Below are positions 1 to 11,407 of a DNA stretch of 64,000 nucleotides, piece by piece. Under the pieces are notes generated by a model. That model saw nothing but the letters and a program-made list of their open reading frames with translations. It did no database searches and was not told where the DNA came from. Location of the stretch: positions 246,972,830 to 247,036,829 of the forward strand of contig OV884057.1 of NCBI GenBank assembly GCA_930367215.1. The letters run 5' to 3'. Position numbers and translations under genes: made by a program. This DNA comes from Pollenia angustigena. Lineage: Eukaryota; Arthropoda; Insecta; Diptera; Polleniidae. The number at the start of each line of letters is the position of its first letter. Position 1 is the stretch's first letter.

Positions 1-340
1 TTGAGGGGCCGACGCCCCCCCTAAAACACAACTTATCGCTACGAAATTTTTTTGTATTTTTTTACATAAAACTGAACCGATTTGGGGGGGGAGAATATAA
101 GAAATCAAAAAAAAAAAGTTCTCCATACAACTAACGGCCACGCTAATGTACATACATATATAGGCACATATATTGTTCCAAAGCCGCATAAAATAAATCT
201 TTTCAAGTTCGTTTGACTTTACTGTTTCAATTAGAAATCAGCAATTTGAAAATCCCACTTTTTTCTAAATTCTTCTTCTTATAAATGCCAATCATTTTAG
301 ATCTTCATATTAGTTTAAAAAAAAACATATGATGCATGCA

Positions 341-541
341 GTGATGCCAATTCTTAAAAAACATATTGTTTGAAAAACGAATTAAATTTTGAGTTTTTAA
401 TGAAGACTGACTTTAAAAAATATCGAATTCGATAGTCGTATTTCAATATCGATATATCGGTATTTTAAATATCGGCGATATATATCGAATATTTTTTTTC
501 AATATCGATATTTTGATATATCGATATTTTTTGCACATTCC
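341..541. repeat. ATCGATAT-rich block with three DREF-type sites
   Basis: The block begins with GCAGTGATGCCAATT, the same 15 bases that open another repeat at 54198. It continues into a stretch built from CGATAT words. Three perfect copies of the palindrome TATCGATA lie at 447-454, 503-510 and 519-526. That 8-mer is the DREF/BEAF-32 recognition word in flies. The block is probably the end of a dispersed element rather than a promoter, since no gene starts beside it. Confidence 0.45.
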
Positions 542-1040
542 TAGTCAAGCCTGTCTGTCCCTGCGAGGCAGGAAGAAAAACTACTTTAAGGAAAACCCCA
601 AAGTAAGTCTTTCATATGCTTGGCAATTCTTAGCTTCATTGGTCTCTTGGAGTGTCTAAAATTAGCTGAAATGTAAAATAATTTTGCCACATCCCTTTTC
701 CTCTCAATTCTAAGATCTAAAATCTAAGATCCGACTACTTCAGGATACTTCCATCGTTAGGACTATATGCTTGGCAATTTTCAGCTTCCTTTGTCGTTAG
801 AGGGCTTTAAAATAAGGTAAAATTAAAAAAAAAATGATTTTTGCCAAGCCCCTTTCTCCTCATAATTCTCCTCCAACAGGCCAAAAATCCGGCAACGTTA
901 GGATTTGGCCTAGATGCATGTCAATTTTTAGCTTTCTAGCCCATCAGTTGGCGTCAGAAAAGCTCTGGGTAGACAAAAAAAAAGAGGAACAGACAAATAA
1001 GGAAATTTTAAGTCGAGATAAGAAAGTAAAAAAGTTTTTA
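541..1040. repeat. diverged tandem modules of about 150 bp
   Basis: The phrase TATGCTTGGCAATT followed by a variant of CAGCTTC recurs at about 616, 767 and 909, so the stretch is a run of diverged modules roughly 150 bp long. The open frame at 834-1055 crosses these modules and is not a convincing gene. Confidence 0.4.
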
Positions 1041-2117
1041 AAAAAATCTCGGTGAAAAAATCAATTTTATCAAATATGTAATATAATAAACCAAAATAAA
1101 AGAAACATTTTGTTTATAATACAAAATTTTAAAAACTTTAACAAAAATTCTTTTCGAATGAAAGTTCGTATGACTTGCAACAAGACTGCTGAATACAAGT
1201 TTTTAAATTTGACTTAAGATTTTTTGTCAAAATGCCACAGCTATGTTCATATATGGACATTTCCTGGGGTCACTAACGTACGTTTGTACGCTTTTGATGT
1301 ACAAATAATATAGAAAACAAAATTTTTCCTACTATTTTTTTGCGATTCGATAGCATTTGGGTAGCTCTTAGTTTAGAACAAAAGATGTATTTCATCGAGT
1401 TTAAGTTTTCATAATAAGAGTTATAAACGTTGGTCACGAACGTACGCAAAATAGAAGTCAACTTCGGCTGACAGTAGTGAAATGTAAAAATCTGCGTAAT
1501 GAAACGGAATTTTCAAAAGTGTTTAATTTATTTTAAAAATGTATTATTGTAGGTCTCCATCCAGTATTTACAAAATAAAATATCTCTCTTGGTTTTTATT
1601 TAATTGGCTTAACGTACGATTTTTCCATATGTTTTTTTATTTTTATCACCATGCATTTTCCCATAAATATCTTAAAATTTCCTTTACAAAAAAACTTAAT
1701 ACTCCTTTTACAATTGTGAGAAAGTTTGTGAAGAAAGAGTGTAAACATAACATATTTTTTGCATGTATAATAAGTATATAAAAATGTCATTAGAAGTAGA
1801 AAATACAGGAAATTATAAAATTTTCCAGTTTCCAGCCCAATTTCCTCAAGTAAAACAGCTCAGATATGCTAGATAACCATTCTTTTATAAGAACATAGAC
1901 TTTCTTTTCTAATAATAAACAATAAAAGACGATGATAATCAACATATTATTTTTTCATCCTGGTCGACCATTCTGGGGAAATGCCCATATAGATTTTACA
2001 CAAAAGAAATTTAAATGTATAAAAAAGCAGAGCTTAGCTTTCAAAGGTCGCTTGAAAACTCAAAAAAAAAAAACCCCCCCCGTTGAAAGTATTGAGTACC
2101 CAATTGATATTTATTTA
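1041..2117. other. AT-rich sequence without a recognised gene
   Basis: A direct repeat around GGTCACNAACGTACG occurs at about 1267 and 1433. Otherwise I see only AT-rich unique-looking sequence. The short open frames here have no recognisable domain. Confidence 0.4.
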
Positions 2118-2790
2118 GTACTATCTGGCACGTCAAACGTTGTTTTGCCACATAACTTGTTTCTTTCAGACGTAACAGTGTCTGCTAGCCAAATTTTAAG
2201 AAAAATTTATAGGCTATAGTTCTTTTCAGATGTTACACTATTTGCCTATCCAATTTCAAGAAAATTAATTGATTAGTTAAGAAGATATAGGGAGGCGAAG
2301 CTTTTACCCCTCTTGCCCTATTTAATGTCCTTTCCTCTTTCCGATGTTACAGTGTATGTATGCCAAATTTTAAGAAAACCGGTTGATTAGTTAAGAAGAT
2401 AGGGGGAGGGGGAGCTTTTACCCCTCTTGCTCTATTTCACGCCCTAAATAATAAAAACTATATGCTATAGTTCTTTCGAACTGTAACACTATTTGCCTGC
2501 GAAATTTCAAAAAATCGGTTGATTAGTTACGAAGATATAGGAAGGGGGAGCTTTTAGCCCTCTTACCCTATTTCACACCCTATTCTCTTTCAGATGCTAC
2601 ATTGTCTGCATGCCAAATTTTAAGAAAACCGGTTGATTAGTTTTGAAGATTGGGGAGTGGGAGCTTTTACCCCTATTGCAATATTTTGCGACCTCTAGCG
2701 ATATAAAATATACTCTACGACCTATTCTCATACCTAACAAATACACATACAACATTTCATAAAAATCAGTCAAGCCGTTTCGGAGGAGTT
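2118..2790. repeat. dispersed repeat D, copy 1
   Basis: It opens with a version of the insect phrase GACCCGGCAAACGTTGTTTTG and consists of diverged modules containing AAGAAAACCGGTTGATTAGTT (shortened here to its key words) followed by GCTTTTACCCCTCTTGC. It ends near AAATCAGTCAAGCCGTTTCG. A second copy is at 20886-21570. The class of transposon is not clear to me. Confidence 0.6.
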
Positions 2791-4383
2791 CAAAATGGAG
2801 AGCATTTTGTTGATATTTGTATGGGAATATAAATACATGTTTCGGAATGAATGCAGTGTACTCATGAACCAATACACATTAGAAGACCGTTGATACATAA
2901 AAACCTTGGTATTTACGTCACCTTCCACGTGAACTTTACAGAGCATTTCAGAGAACATCAGTTTCTAACATAATGCAACTTATTTTTGTATATATAGATT
3001 ATCAAGTAATGGATCCGCATTTTATCTAGTCATTCAATCTGCACTTGAATGACATAAATGGAAAAAGGCTGCCTTAGGAATCATAAACACATAATTGGAT
3101 TTGTCTTATATGTTTTAAGTCATAATAAGCATTTTTTTAATTAATTTATTATCATTATTAGCAATTTTTTTAAAATAAAAATGTCGCTAGCAACATTAAC
3201 AAATTTAATTAAAAAACTACATATGTATGTATATTGATCTCTGTATTAACAAATTTAAAAAAAAATTTATGTTTTTTTTGCTCTCTTTCTGTATTAACTT
3301 ATTTTATTCTCTTAAAATTTAGTTGGCAACGTCACGTCACAATCGTTAGTTTTTAATTTTATTATCTAATTTTATTAAAATTAATTTTTTAGTTTAAAAT
3401 TATTTGTATTGTTGCGCTTGTTTATTTATACGAGAACATGTTATAGAATGTGGCAATTTTCATTCACTTGTTTCGTTTTTAGTTGCTATTTTTCCGAATT
3501 TCTAAATTTAGCATTCAGCCAAGAAAATTAGTTTTTTGTTGTTCTGTTTTGCTGTTAGTGTTCAGTATGTTTAACGAAATAAAAAACAAAAAGCCCATGT
3601 CATTTTCAACATTTGTATGTACAAATGAATATTGTTTAATTGGCAACAATTTGCTGTTCTTTTGATTCTATGCGTATTTTAGACATTTTTAAGGTAGATA
3701 CCACTTAATTGCAGAAGTATGTAAACATTCTTTTTGCGGTTTTGGTAAAGAGATAGAGAGAAAGAGAACAAGATGTCAATAAACCTATAGATTTTCGATA
3801 GTTTATTGACTTTTTACGAATTACCATAATGATTTGTTCACGTTTTTTTTTTTTTTTTTTTTTGTTAAAGAGGTATACTTTAGAAGAGATGAGAAAATAA
3901 AAATGATACTAGGTATCAGTGGTAATTCAGTCTCCTAACAACCTTTGTACACTTGCATATACCTATTTCAAAGGAAGGCATGGAAGATGTTGTAAATTTG
4001 AAATATCCATTCACACTTGATTCATCTAACATCTACTATCAATCAGAAATGTCACTGTTTTTTTTTTCTACAAAAGCGCTAATATTTTAGAAAAAAACGC
4101 CAAATGTATTTAGAATTAATTTCGTTTAATAATGTAAAAAAAATTAAACAAAATAACACTGCTTTAAAAAATACCATTTTGTGATACCACAACAATAATA
4201 GAATTTATTGCCACTTTACTAGTGATGACACTAAAATAATCGGAGATGTTGAATGGAATACAATGAGACAGGAATACCTTGTAAAGATGTTGATTTTTAG
4301 CTCTATTATGTACATATTTGTTATGGGAAAGTTTTAACATCTGCACAAATCAAAGAAAGATGTAAGATGTTGACAAATCGAAG
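2791..4383. other. AT-rich sequence, poly-T tract and a short hairpin
   Basis: There is a 21-base poly-T run at 3843-3863 and a perfect 10-bp hairpin stem (GTCAATAAAC with its complement) at 3775-3810. I see no gene or recognisable element otherwise. Confidence 0.4.
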
Positions 4384-4391
4384 GTATGTAT

Positions 4392-4941
4392 TAGAGGTCT
4401 GCTTTGAATAATTCACTTGTTTGCCTTTATTCAAAGTGCACAACATTTACTCAAATATTTAACATTCAAAAATATAAGAAAAGAGTAAACCATATACAAA
4501 AATAAGAGAGAATGAATTGAATAAAATACTTGTTTACTGTAAATGAATTTGAGAGTCATTCATAAATAACAAAACAGTGGAATGACCCGTTAGAGAGAGC
4601 AAGTTTACAAAAATATTCGAATAATTTTTGAATTATTGAATGTCCATACATTTATTTGAATACATTGACATAATATGTGTGTAAGCTTGTGGCTTCTTTT
4701 ATTTGTAAGAGTTAAGCTTACACATACATACGTAATGTGTAGGTACAGAAATTTTACATTCAAATTATATTTGAATATTTCATTCATTTGACTTGAGTTG
4801 ACTGAATTGAATGAGTTTTTATTCGTTTTGTCTTTGGTTATTCTTTCATTTGTTTCTTTATTATTGGGTGCTCGACACATTGTAGTTAAAAAACAAATGA
4901 GTGTGTTGAAATTGGTTTTTATTTATTCTTGCAGACCTCTA
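4392..4941. mobile_element. non-autonomous hAT-type element with perfect 8-bp target duplication
   Basis: The element is 550 bp long. The 11-bp terminal inverted repeat is TAGAGGTCTGC. The flanking 8 bases, GTATGTAT, are identical at 4384-4391 and 4942-4949. An 8-bp duplication with a TAG-initial terminal repeat is the hAT signature. No transposase is encoded inside, so it would have been mobilised in trans. The clean duplication suggests a comparatively recent insertion. Confidence 0.8.
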
Positions 4942-4950
4942 GTATGTATG

Positions 4951-5162
4951 TAGGTGCCGGTTCACACATGTCAAGTTTGACTCTTCAAGTCTTGAGCTTT
5001 TAGGAGAGAAGGGAAAAGAGAATGCCATTTATTTTCCCCTCCAGCACTAGATGTTAAATGTTGACAAGTGTGCAAAGGCTATTATGGGAAAATTCTTCGC
5101 AAATTTATGGTAGAACTTAGATGTTGACAAGTGGGAAAAGGCTATAACATGTGAACCTATAA
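4951..5162. mobile_element. foldback element, family F copy 1
   Basis: The ends are inverted copies of TAGGT-(n)-GGTTCACA. Inside is TCAAGTCTTGAGCTTTTAGG followed by AGAGAAGGGAAA. The same internal words and ends recur at 6226-6365. It lies directly beside the hAT-type element ending at 4941. Confidence 0.55.
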
Positions 5163-5507
5163 AAGAATGTCCCGTTAACATAACCACTAAATGTTGAAGC
5201 TGTCCCATATATCCCTTAAAATGACCTTCGTAGAAGTTCTTAAAATGGGGAGGAAGAGGATTCTATAAAACAATTTCCGTTCTTGTTATGCTCTTTTAGG
5301 GAGACTTTACTAACATAAGCATAAATTGTAAGTTTTAGCTTACTTTTCTTTACCAAATAGGTAATCGATTTGTCTAAATCCCAAGTAAGTTAGTCTGGAA
5401 TGATCGTATACAAATTTTGAACTTTTCAAACAATTTGTAAAAACTTTGGATATAATCTGACTAATCTGAAAACTAAAAAATGGCTCTTAAATCAAAAAAA
5501 AAAAAAA

Positions 5508-6216
5508 AACAAGTAAGAAAGTATACTCGGTCAAGCCCGACCATATGATACCCTACACCACAGTATTAAAAAACACATCATGCTTATACATATGTCCATA
5601 TAAATATGGAATTTGTCTATGTTTATAAACTTCATTACAATCGGCTTGAAAGTTTGTGACAGGAATAAATTGCCCCCTACCTCCCCTTGTTGTCCTATTT
5701 TTGAAAAACTGTATAGCTTATGTGTCCATATAGATATGGATCTATCTATGTTTTAAATTTCATTAAAATCGGTTTGAGAGGCAGAAATTGCCCCTACCTC
5801 CCCTCGTGGTCCTATTTTTTAAGAAATGCATCCCTTTTGTGTCCATAAAGATATGGTTCTATGTATGTTTTAAATTTCATTAAAATCGGTTTGATAGTTT
5901 CTGAGAGGAAGGAATTTCCCCCTATCTTCCCTCGAGGTCCTACAATTCGGCCCATTTTCAATAGGTTTGGTCCTTGTGCCAATAAGAACCTATGTCCCAA
6001 ATTTTATCAAATTATCTCTAAAATTGCGACCTGTATTTTGAGCACAAGGTTACATGGACAGCCAGCCAGCCAGCCAGCCGGACGGACATCGTTAGTTCGA
6101 CTCAGAAAGTGATTCTGTATATACTTTAAGGTGGGTCTAGGACCAATATTTTAAGACGTTGCACACATCAGCACAAATGCATAATAACCTCTTCACTATT
6201 GTGGTGTGGGTATAAA
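5508..6216 (+). repeat. INE-1-like repeat family A, copy 1
   Basis: It starts with AACAAGTAAGAAAGTATACT, then a small hairpin (TCGGTCAAGCCCGA) and ATACCCTACACCACAG. It ends with GTGGTGTGGGTATAAATAT. The interior holds diverged modules with TTTAAATTTCATTAAAATCGG, shortened here, and a pyrimidine/GACGGACGG-rich stretch near 6061-6090. A hairpin about ten bases from a CTT/CTAACTTGTT end and a TATACCC start recall INE-1/DINE-1 (Helentron-related) elements of flies. That assignment is from memory of the family's look. Other copies are at 11408, 31196-32965 and 46008, with fragments at 10905, 39542, 40613 and 62190. Confidence 0.6.
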
Positions 6217-6225
6217 TATAAGGTA

Positions 6226-6365
6226 AGTGCTGGTTCACGATTTTCAAGTTTTAGCCGTAAAGTCTCGACTTTTAAGGAGAGAAGGGAAAGAGAATGTAAT
6301 TTTTTCACTCTCTCCTAAAAACTTAAGACTTGACTTCTAAAACTTGAAGAGTATGAACTACCAAT
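6226..6365. mobile_element. foldback element, family F copy 2
   Basis: The left arm (GTGCTGGTTCAC, TTTTCAAGTTTTAG, GGAGAGA) is matched by an inverted right arm ending GTATGAACTACCAATAAG. It shares its internal words with the element at 4951-5162. Confidence 0.55.
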
Positions 6366-6889
6366 AAGATTTTAATTTCTCGCCATGTATAGCTTGCCGG
6401 TCTTTCTTTTCTGTGACTGCCCTGCGGATTCCAATCGCGACTTGAGCGTGTAATATAACCTTGTTAAAGTTCTTGTAGTGTGTAAATAAACAGGCATGAA
6501 TCGATTTTTGTTAGCTATAAGTCGGATCCATTGTTCCCATATTTTTGTTTAAAGCTGTGGTAAATTGAAGGATATTAAAATGAATTAATTAAAAAGTTGA
6601 AAAAATCTCAGTTACTTTTTCCACATTAGAAATATGTATGTTGGAGAAAACTATGTATCTAAAGAATGGAAATAGTTTTTCTTAATTTTAATTGATTGAA
6701 TATTGCTTTTACAATGCAAATATATTGAACATGAACCCTGTCTGAAAAGTTCTGATTTTGATTCAATACTTCGAATGGCATTATTGATAGAAATATTTGG
6801 AGATACTTGTCTCTAAAAATTGCAATGATTTGTTTAAAATAGATCTTTCTGAAACACATGTTTCGAACTTTAAGCTCTGGATTATTTTT
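6366..6889. other. no recognised feature
   Basis: AT-rich sequence. The short open frame on the minus strand at 6659-6859 has no recognisable domain. Confidence 0.3.
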
Positions 6890-7016
6890 TTCCCCCTAAG
6901 CTAATCCCGCGAAGCTTTACGCTTGTCTGCAGGAGACCAGAGTCTCTGGCGGGAATCGAACCCGCAACCTCCGCACTGATAGACTTGCTCACTACCAGCT
7001 AGCCTACTGGGACATC
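6890..7016 (-). mobile_element. tRNA-derived SINE, copy 1
   Basis: On the minus strand a tRNA-like head runs from GTCCCAGTAGGCTAGCTGG (A-box-like) to GGTTCGATTCC, a perfect pol III B box. It is followed by CGCCAGAGACTCTGG and a non-tRNA tail. Two more copies sit at 27453 and 46690. It lacks an intact acceptor stem, so it is a SINE rather than a working tRNA gene. Confidence 0.7.
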
Positions 7017-7854
7017 TGCATGTAGAAGCTTTGATTCATACCGATCTAATAAAAATATTAAGCGCTTCTCTATTAACATACTCACTAGCTTGTCCTGAAT
7101 TTATGTTTTACTTCAGGTTGAGTTTAAATTCCTTCAAGTCTTCGTTGTATTGTCTTGGTCTCTGTTTGTTTTTTGTTAAAATATATTTTAAAGATTTCAA
7201 CATTTTTTTTTTTAAATAAAAACCAAAAAAAAATTGTTTTATTGATGTGAAGTTACGTTGAATCTAAAATTCGTTTTGATGTAATAATAATTGACTGATT
7301 TCATTGATAAAAGTTCTGCAATATTTCTCTGTGTAACTGTTCTTAAAAAAATAAATAGTATACGAATATGCTTTTCCTCCCAACGAATATTCCTTAGTAT
7401 AACATATTTTGTTTTTTTGATGCGGTTAAAACAAATTATTCATTTAACTATCGAAATTATTTTATCTAATTACGAGAACACATATTATTATGATTAATAA
7501 CGAACAAAATATTTGCAAGTAATACAGGTTTCAGTAAGCACTTTAGTTGAGTTGTTTATGAAGTAAAGTGGAAACAAATACAACGATTTGCAGTTTTTTG
7601 TATCGTTAAAATATGCAAGTGTCGTTAACTAACAAATGGAATCTCAATTCAAAAATTCTCTACATATGATAAATGATCAATGATCATCATTGTCTATAGA
7701 GTAAAAGTAAAGGGTTATTAATTTTTCGGTTACAAAAGTAAAGTGCAATAAAGCAAACATAAAGCTAGGAGCTCGATCAAACTTTTTTTTCATTATAATG
7801 ATTGGACCCTGCTGCCTTCACGTTCGAAATAAAATGTCTTTTAAATGACCGCCT
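7017..7854. other. AT-rich sequence without a recognised feature
   Basis: Two 60-68 codon frames occur here but show no domain or codon signal. A small TGATCAATGATCA cluster lies near 7675. Confidence 0.3.
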
Positions 7855-8640
7855 CTAGATTTTTTGCAGCTGTAGTTTACCGATCACTTTTTTTTTGCTT
7901 ATTGCAGTCAATAATTGGACGAATGTTAGGGGATTATTCGCGTATACACGGTCTTTGATGTAGCCCCACAAAAAAAAGCAACGTTGTAAAATCGCATGAT
8001 TTTGGTGTCCAAATTGTGAAATTACGCGTTCAGGGGGGTTACCGCGTATTTCGATTCGAAAGAAATCATTTACGGATTCGAACAATTTGTACTGTGTATT
8101 ACGATTTTCGTAATATTTGTTTCGAATAAACGGACGTTTTTCATACTTTATTGAAAACAAAAAATCACTTTCTTAAAAGCCACTCTCTATTACGAACAAA
8201 AATTGTTCATCAAATTTCCCATTTACTAAAAAATACAACCTGTGTCATCGTTTCGAGCGATTACGAAAATCGTAATACACAGTACAAATTGTTCGAATCC
8301 GTAAATGATTTCTTTCGAATCGAAATACGCGGTAACCCCCCTGGAAATTCCCATGCAATAAAGGCAAAATCGGTCGTGTTGTGTAGCTCGTGGCACAATC
8401 TTGTTAAAACCAGTTCATAATCTTTAATTGCAGGCCAAAAAAAGGTGGTCATCATACGGCCATATCACTTCATTGAATTCCATCCACCACACTTTTACTA
8501 ACAGAAGCGATATTTTCGGTAGTGCGAACATTGCCATATATAACGCCATGTTTGAATCACCACTTAAGAAGTAGGCTTTAACTATTTTTACACGTTCGTC
8601 GGTTGTTTAACCATCCATATTCACTAAATAAATGACACTT
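7855..8640 (-). pseudogene. mariner/Tc1-superfamily transposase pseudogene, internally deleted and interrupted
   Basis: Read on the minus strand, the pieces follow transposase order. An N-terminal TNV-IVKAYF block lies near 8620, followed by RTTENIASVSKSVVDG near 8540. Then comes a large deletion, a QDCATSYTT block (cognate of QDGATCHTA) near 8390, ERVISQFG near 8020 and FFLWGYIKDRVYANNP near 7950. Frames change between the pieces and stops occur, so it cannot be active. A foldback element (8033-8341) sits exactly between the HGNF and ERVIS codons. The exact clade is unclear; the LWGYxKxxVY ending is common in IS630/Tc1/mariner relatives of insects. Confidence 0.75.
8033..8341. mobile_element. 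foldback element with about 80-bp inverted arms
   Basis: The arms at 8033-8114 and 8260-8341 are almost perfectly complementary. They begin CAGGGGGGTTACCGCG and end with its complement, leaving a loop of about 145 bp. It is inserted in the transposase pseudogene. No clear target duplication is seen. There is no coding capacity. Confidence 0.75.
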
Positions 8641-9787
8641 CTGATGGCAGATATTTAACAGCCTTGCCAGACCGGCGGTTTTGAAACCACTTATGGGATA
8701 ACCCTATAGTACGAGCAGTAGAAGTACATGGAATGAAATAAATGAATTACTTATTTAAATTGCAGTTGTTCTGAGAATAAAGCAATAAACGTTCAATATA
8801 CACATCGAAGGTATAGGTAGCGGTGCGATTTTCAGTTGTTTCTCAATTTTAAGTCGTCAATCAAAAACATACAAAAACATTTCAAGTTTTCAAAATATTC
8901 TTAATTTACAAAATAAATTTTCTTCATTTATTGTTGGTGATTTTCCTAATTTTTTTTCAAGTGATACTTTGTGTTTTGTATCTTAGTGAATTTTATTTAA
9001 AATTGAGAGAAATGAATTTTCTTTGGGATTTTTTTTCGTGTTTCTAGATTTAATACTATATGTAAATAGAAGAAGAAGAAAAAATAGTTTATAATTTTGG
9101 TGATGCTACTGAGGAATAATGTTTTTTTTTTAATTTTTTTTTTTTTTTTTTTTTGTTTTTATTATGTCTCGTCGTGTATTTTTGTAGTTTTTAGGCTAAA
9201 CCTTCCCTTTAGTTTGTCATATACCGTTATCGACGCACACGGTTTTCGAGAACTCATTTAATTTTTAAATTAAACGAATTTTGAAAAAGTTCTTGCAAAG
9301 CAAAGGTTGAGATCATTAAAGAAAAAAAATTTAAAAAAACTGCAAAAACCTGGTTCTAAAAAAAGTAAATAATTCAAATTCTCCTTAAGAAAAAAAGTTT
9401 GCAAATTTTACAAAGTTCGTTCAAATAGATACAATTATATAATAGAGATAACGAACAAACAATTAGATGTCAATATTTCATCTTTATTTTATAAAATACA
9501 TACATACATAAATTTGTGTTCTCCTACCTGCCGTATTTTGAAAAAAAAAAATCTTTTTCTTATCCGAAGTGCAAATAAGTAAAAAAGAAAGTAACTGCCC
9601 TGCCGTACACTAAAAACAACTACAATAAAAACAATAATAATCAAGTATTGATAACAACAGTGTACTAAACCCTTCTCGGAAACACAACAACAACAAAAAA
9701 AAAAACAAAATCGTTACTTTAATTATCTTAAAACGCTAAAAATAATCAGTTATTTTCCAACCTTTGATCACTGCAGCCGTCATTAAG
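8641..9787. other. AT-rich sequence upstream of the first Rtnl1 start
   Basis: Homopolymer T runs (9121-9154), AT-rich sequence and CAACAACAA runs near 9683 are present. This is the likely distal upstream region of the first Rtnl1 promoter. I see no gene. Confidence 0.35.
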
Positions 9788-9793
9788 TCAGTC
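9788..9793 (+). promoter_or_regulatory. candidate initiator for the first Rtnl1 transcript
   Basis: TCAGTC matches the arthropod initiator TCAGTY; the start base would be 9790, 273 bp before the ATG at 10063. There is no TATA box at the expected distance. A second word, TCAGCT, follows at 9800. Possible 5'-UTR splice acceptors (TTTTAG, TACAG) occur at 9921-9958, so an upstream intron cannot be excluded. Confidence 0.3.
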
Positions 9794-10062
9794 TGATAGT
9801 CAGCTGCATTGACACTTTCTCTTATACTCTCTACGATTTCAAAATAAAGTGTGAATAAACGATAGATCATAAAGTCTACAATATAAATTAAATATTTTCT
9901 ATTCTTTTGCTTTATTTATTTTAGATCTTAAAGTTAATTTTTTTATTTTTGTATACAGAATAAAGTGTGTTCTTCGGTCTTCATTTAATATTCTATTATT
10001 AAATTTAAGTGTGTTTTTAAAGAAGAAAACAAAAAAATAGAATTTTTAATATAAATTGAAAA

Positions 10063-10141
10063 ATGGCTGCCTTCGAACAAGTGCAAGAAATTTTGACAAT
10101 TTTGTCAGAAATTACGGAAATGCCTTTAAATCGAGAATCTT
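10063..10141 (+). CDS. Rtnl1: Rtnl1 alternative first coding exon 1 (26 residues)
   Basis: The exon starts with GAAAAATGG, a good insect start context, and encodes MAAFEQVQEILTILSEITEM followed by PLNRES. It ends at a strong donor, GTAAGT, after 26 codons plus one base (T). Joined to the common exon at 48056, that T completes a Leu codon and leads directly into ESLIYWRD of the reticulon domain. The resulting protein has 223 residues. The N terminus is short, amphipathic-looking and has no signal peptide, as in short reticulons. The intron to the common exon would be 37.9 kb. Membership of Rtnl1 rests on position, strand, start, donor and phase; another gene's first exon remains possible. I do not recognise the 26 residues themselves. 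Confidence 0.62.
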
Positions 10142-10367
10142 GTAAGTACTTTTTAATTTTTATTACAGTGTTAAATAGGTAATTTAATTTTTGTTTAATA
10201 ATTTGAACAGTAAAAAATTTAAAATCTTAATTAACGTTGAGCTGTAAATTTTAGCCACTTGGCAGATTTATGCAGCAAACAATTTAAAACCTTTTTTTTT
10301 TTTAATATTTCGAAAATGCATTTTTTAGCTTTTATTTTGTTAATTAAAATCTTATGATTCGATTTCA

Positions 10368-10512
10368 GATGGAAACACAACTGAAGTTGAGTGAAATCCA
10401 GCAACGCCGCTCATCTTAAAATATACAAAAATTTTTTAATTTTATATTTTAACATGAGCGGCGTTGCCTGATTTCGCTGCTGGCAATGCAATTTCAGTTC
10501 AGTTGTCATCCG
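10368..10512. mobile_element. foldback element
   Basis: Inverted arms contain AACGCCGCTCAT and TTAAAATATA around an AT-rich loop, with outer GATG-ACAACTGAA ends. It lies 230 bp inside the first Rtnl1 intron. The two arms are not equal in length, so one has gained or lost sequence. Confidence 0.6.
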
Positions 10513-10904
10513 TAAACGACCTATTTATCTCTTTAAGAACATTTTTAATGGGTCATTTTAACAAACATTTAACTCTTTAAGGTGCGTTAAGTTTTTTATG
10601 GTAATGAAATAAAAATTGGCGGAAATAACTTTTACGATAGCTCCTATATAATGACAGTTGCCCGCATTCATAAAAATATTTTAAATTTAATAAAGGTTTA
10701 CAAAACGAATTTTCTATGAGAAATTTCCTTAATAAACGTTTGTTAAATTTAATAATCGTTTATGAATACGGGGGAAAATGTTGTGCCGGTAGGTACAAAA
10801 ATAACCATAGGTGCGGTATAAACCCCCTTGCTAAAATCACTTAGAGGCACACAAATCTCATATGCATAATTGACACAAAGAACCTTTACATGAATCTGAG
10901 CCAT

Positions 10905-11020
10905 AAAATATAATATTGTTCTCGCGGGTCCATAGTAGGGTACACTCCCGAAAATTCGTCTTCATATATTATGGTAAAGGATATCAAATGGTCGGGCTTG
11001 ATCGACTATATTTTCTTGTT
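10905..11020 (+). repeat. fragment related to INE-1-like family A
   Basis: It resembles the stretch ending GGGTATCATATGGTTGGGC at 40880-41017 and finishes in the ...TTCTTGTTT end typical of family A. The 63-codon frame crossing it is not a gene. Confidence 0.5.
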
Positions 11021-11407
11021 TCACTTTCAAATGTGTGTTTTAAATTCCAAATAATAGTTTTCATTTTAACTGCAGATTCTGAAATAAGGATCAGTAAAAA
11101 AAAATAAATATTTGTAAGAAACTATGTCAAATCGCAAGCAAAACGCACGAGTTTTAGACCACCATTAAATAAATCTGATGTTTTGCGCTTGTCAGAACAT
11201 GAATCAGAATTGAGTCCCAAAATCATGTGTTGTACTGTGTTATGAATCGCTTATAAATCTTGTAACAAAGAAAGTCTTAACGTACTGTCAAAAATTAACA
11301 AAAAGTTTCTCAAATGTACTATAAAAACAAACAGGGGTGTGCTAGATATCGAAAACGCAAAACGCAAGAATCTGGAAATTGTTTTTAATACACTTTTAAT
11401 CTAATTT

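Noticed and set aside
6890..7016. Functional tRNA gene
   Set aside because: It has A- and B-box-like elements but no complete acceptor stem, and two similar copies with non-tRNA tails exist, so it is a SINE.
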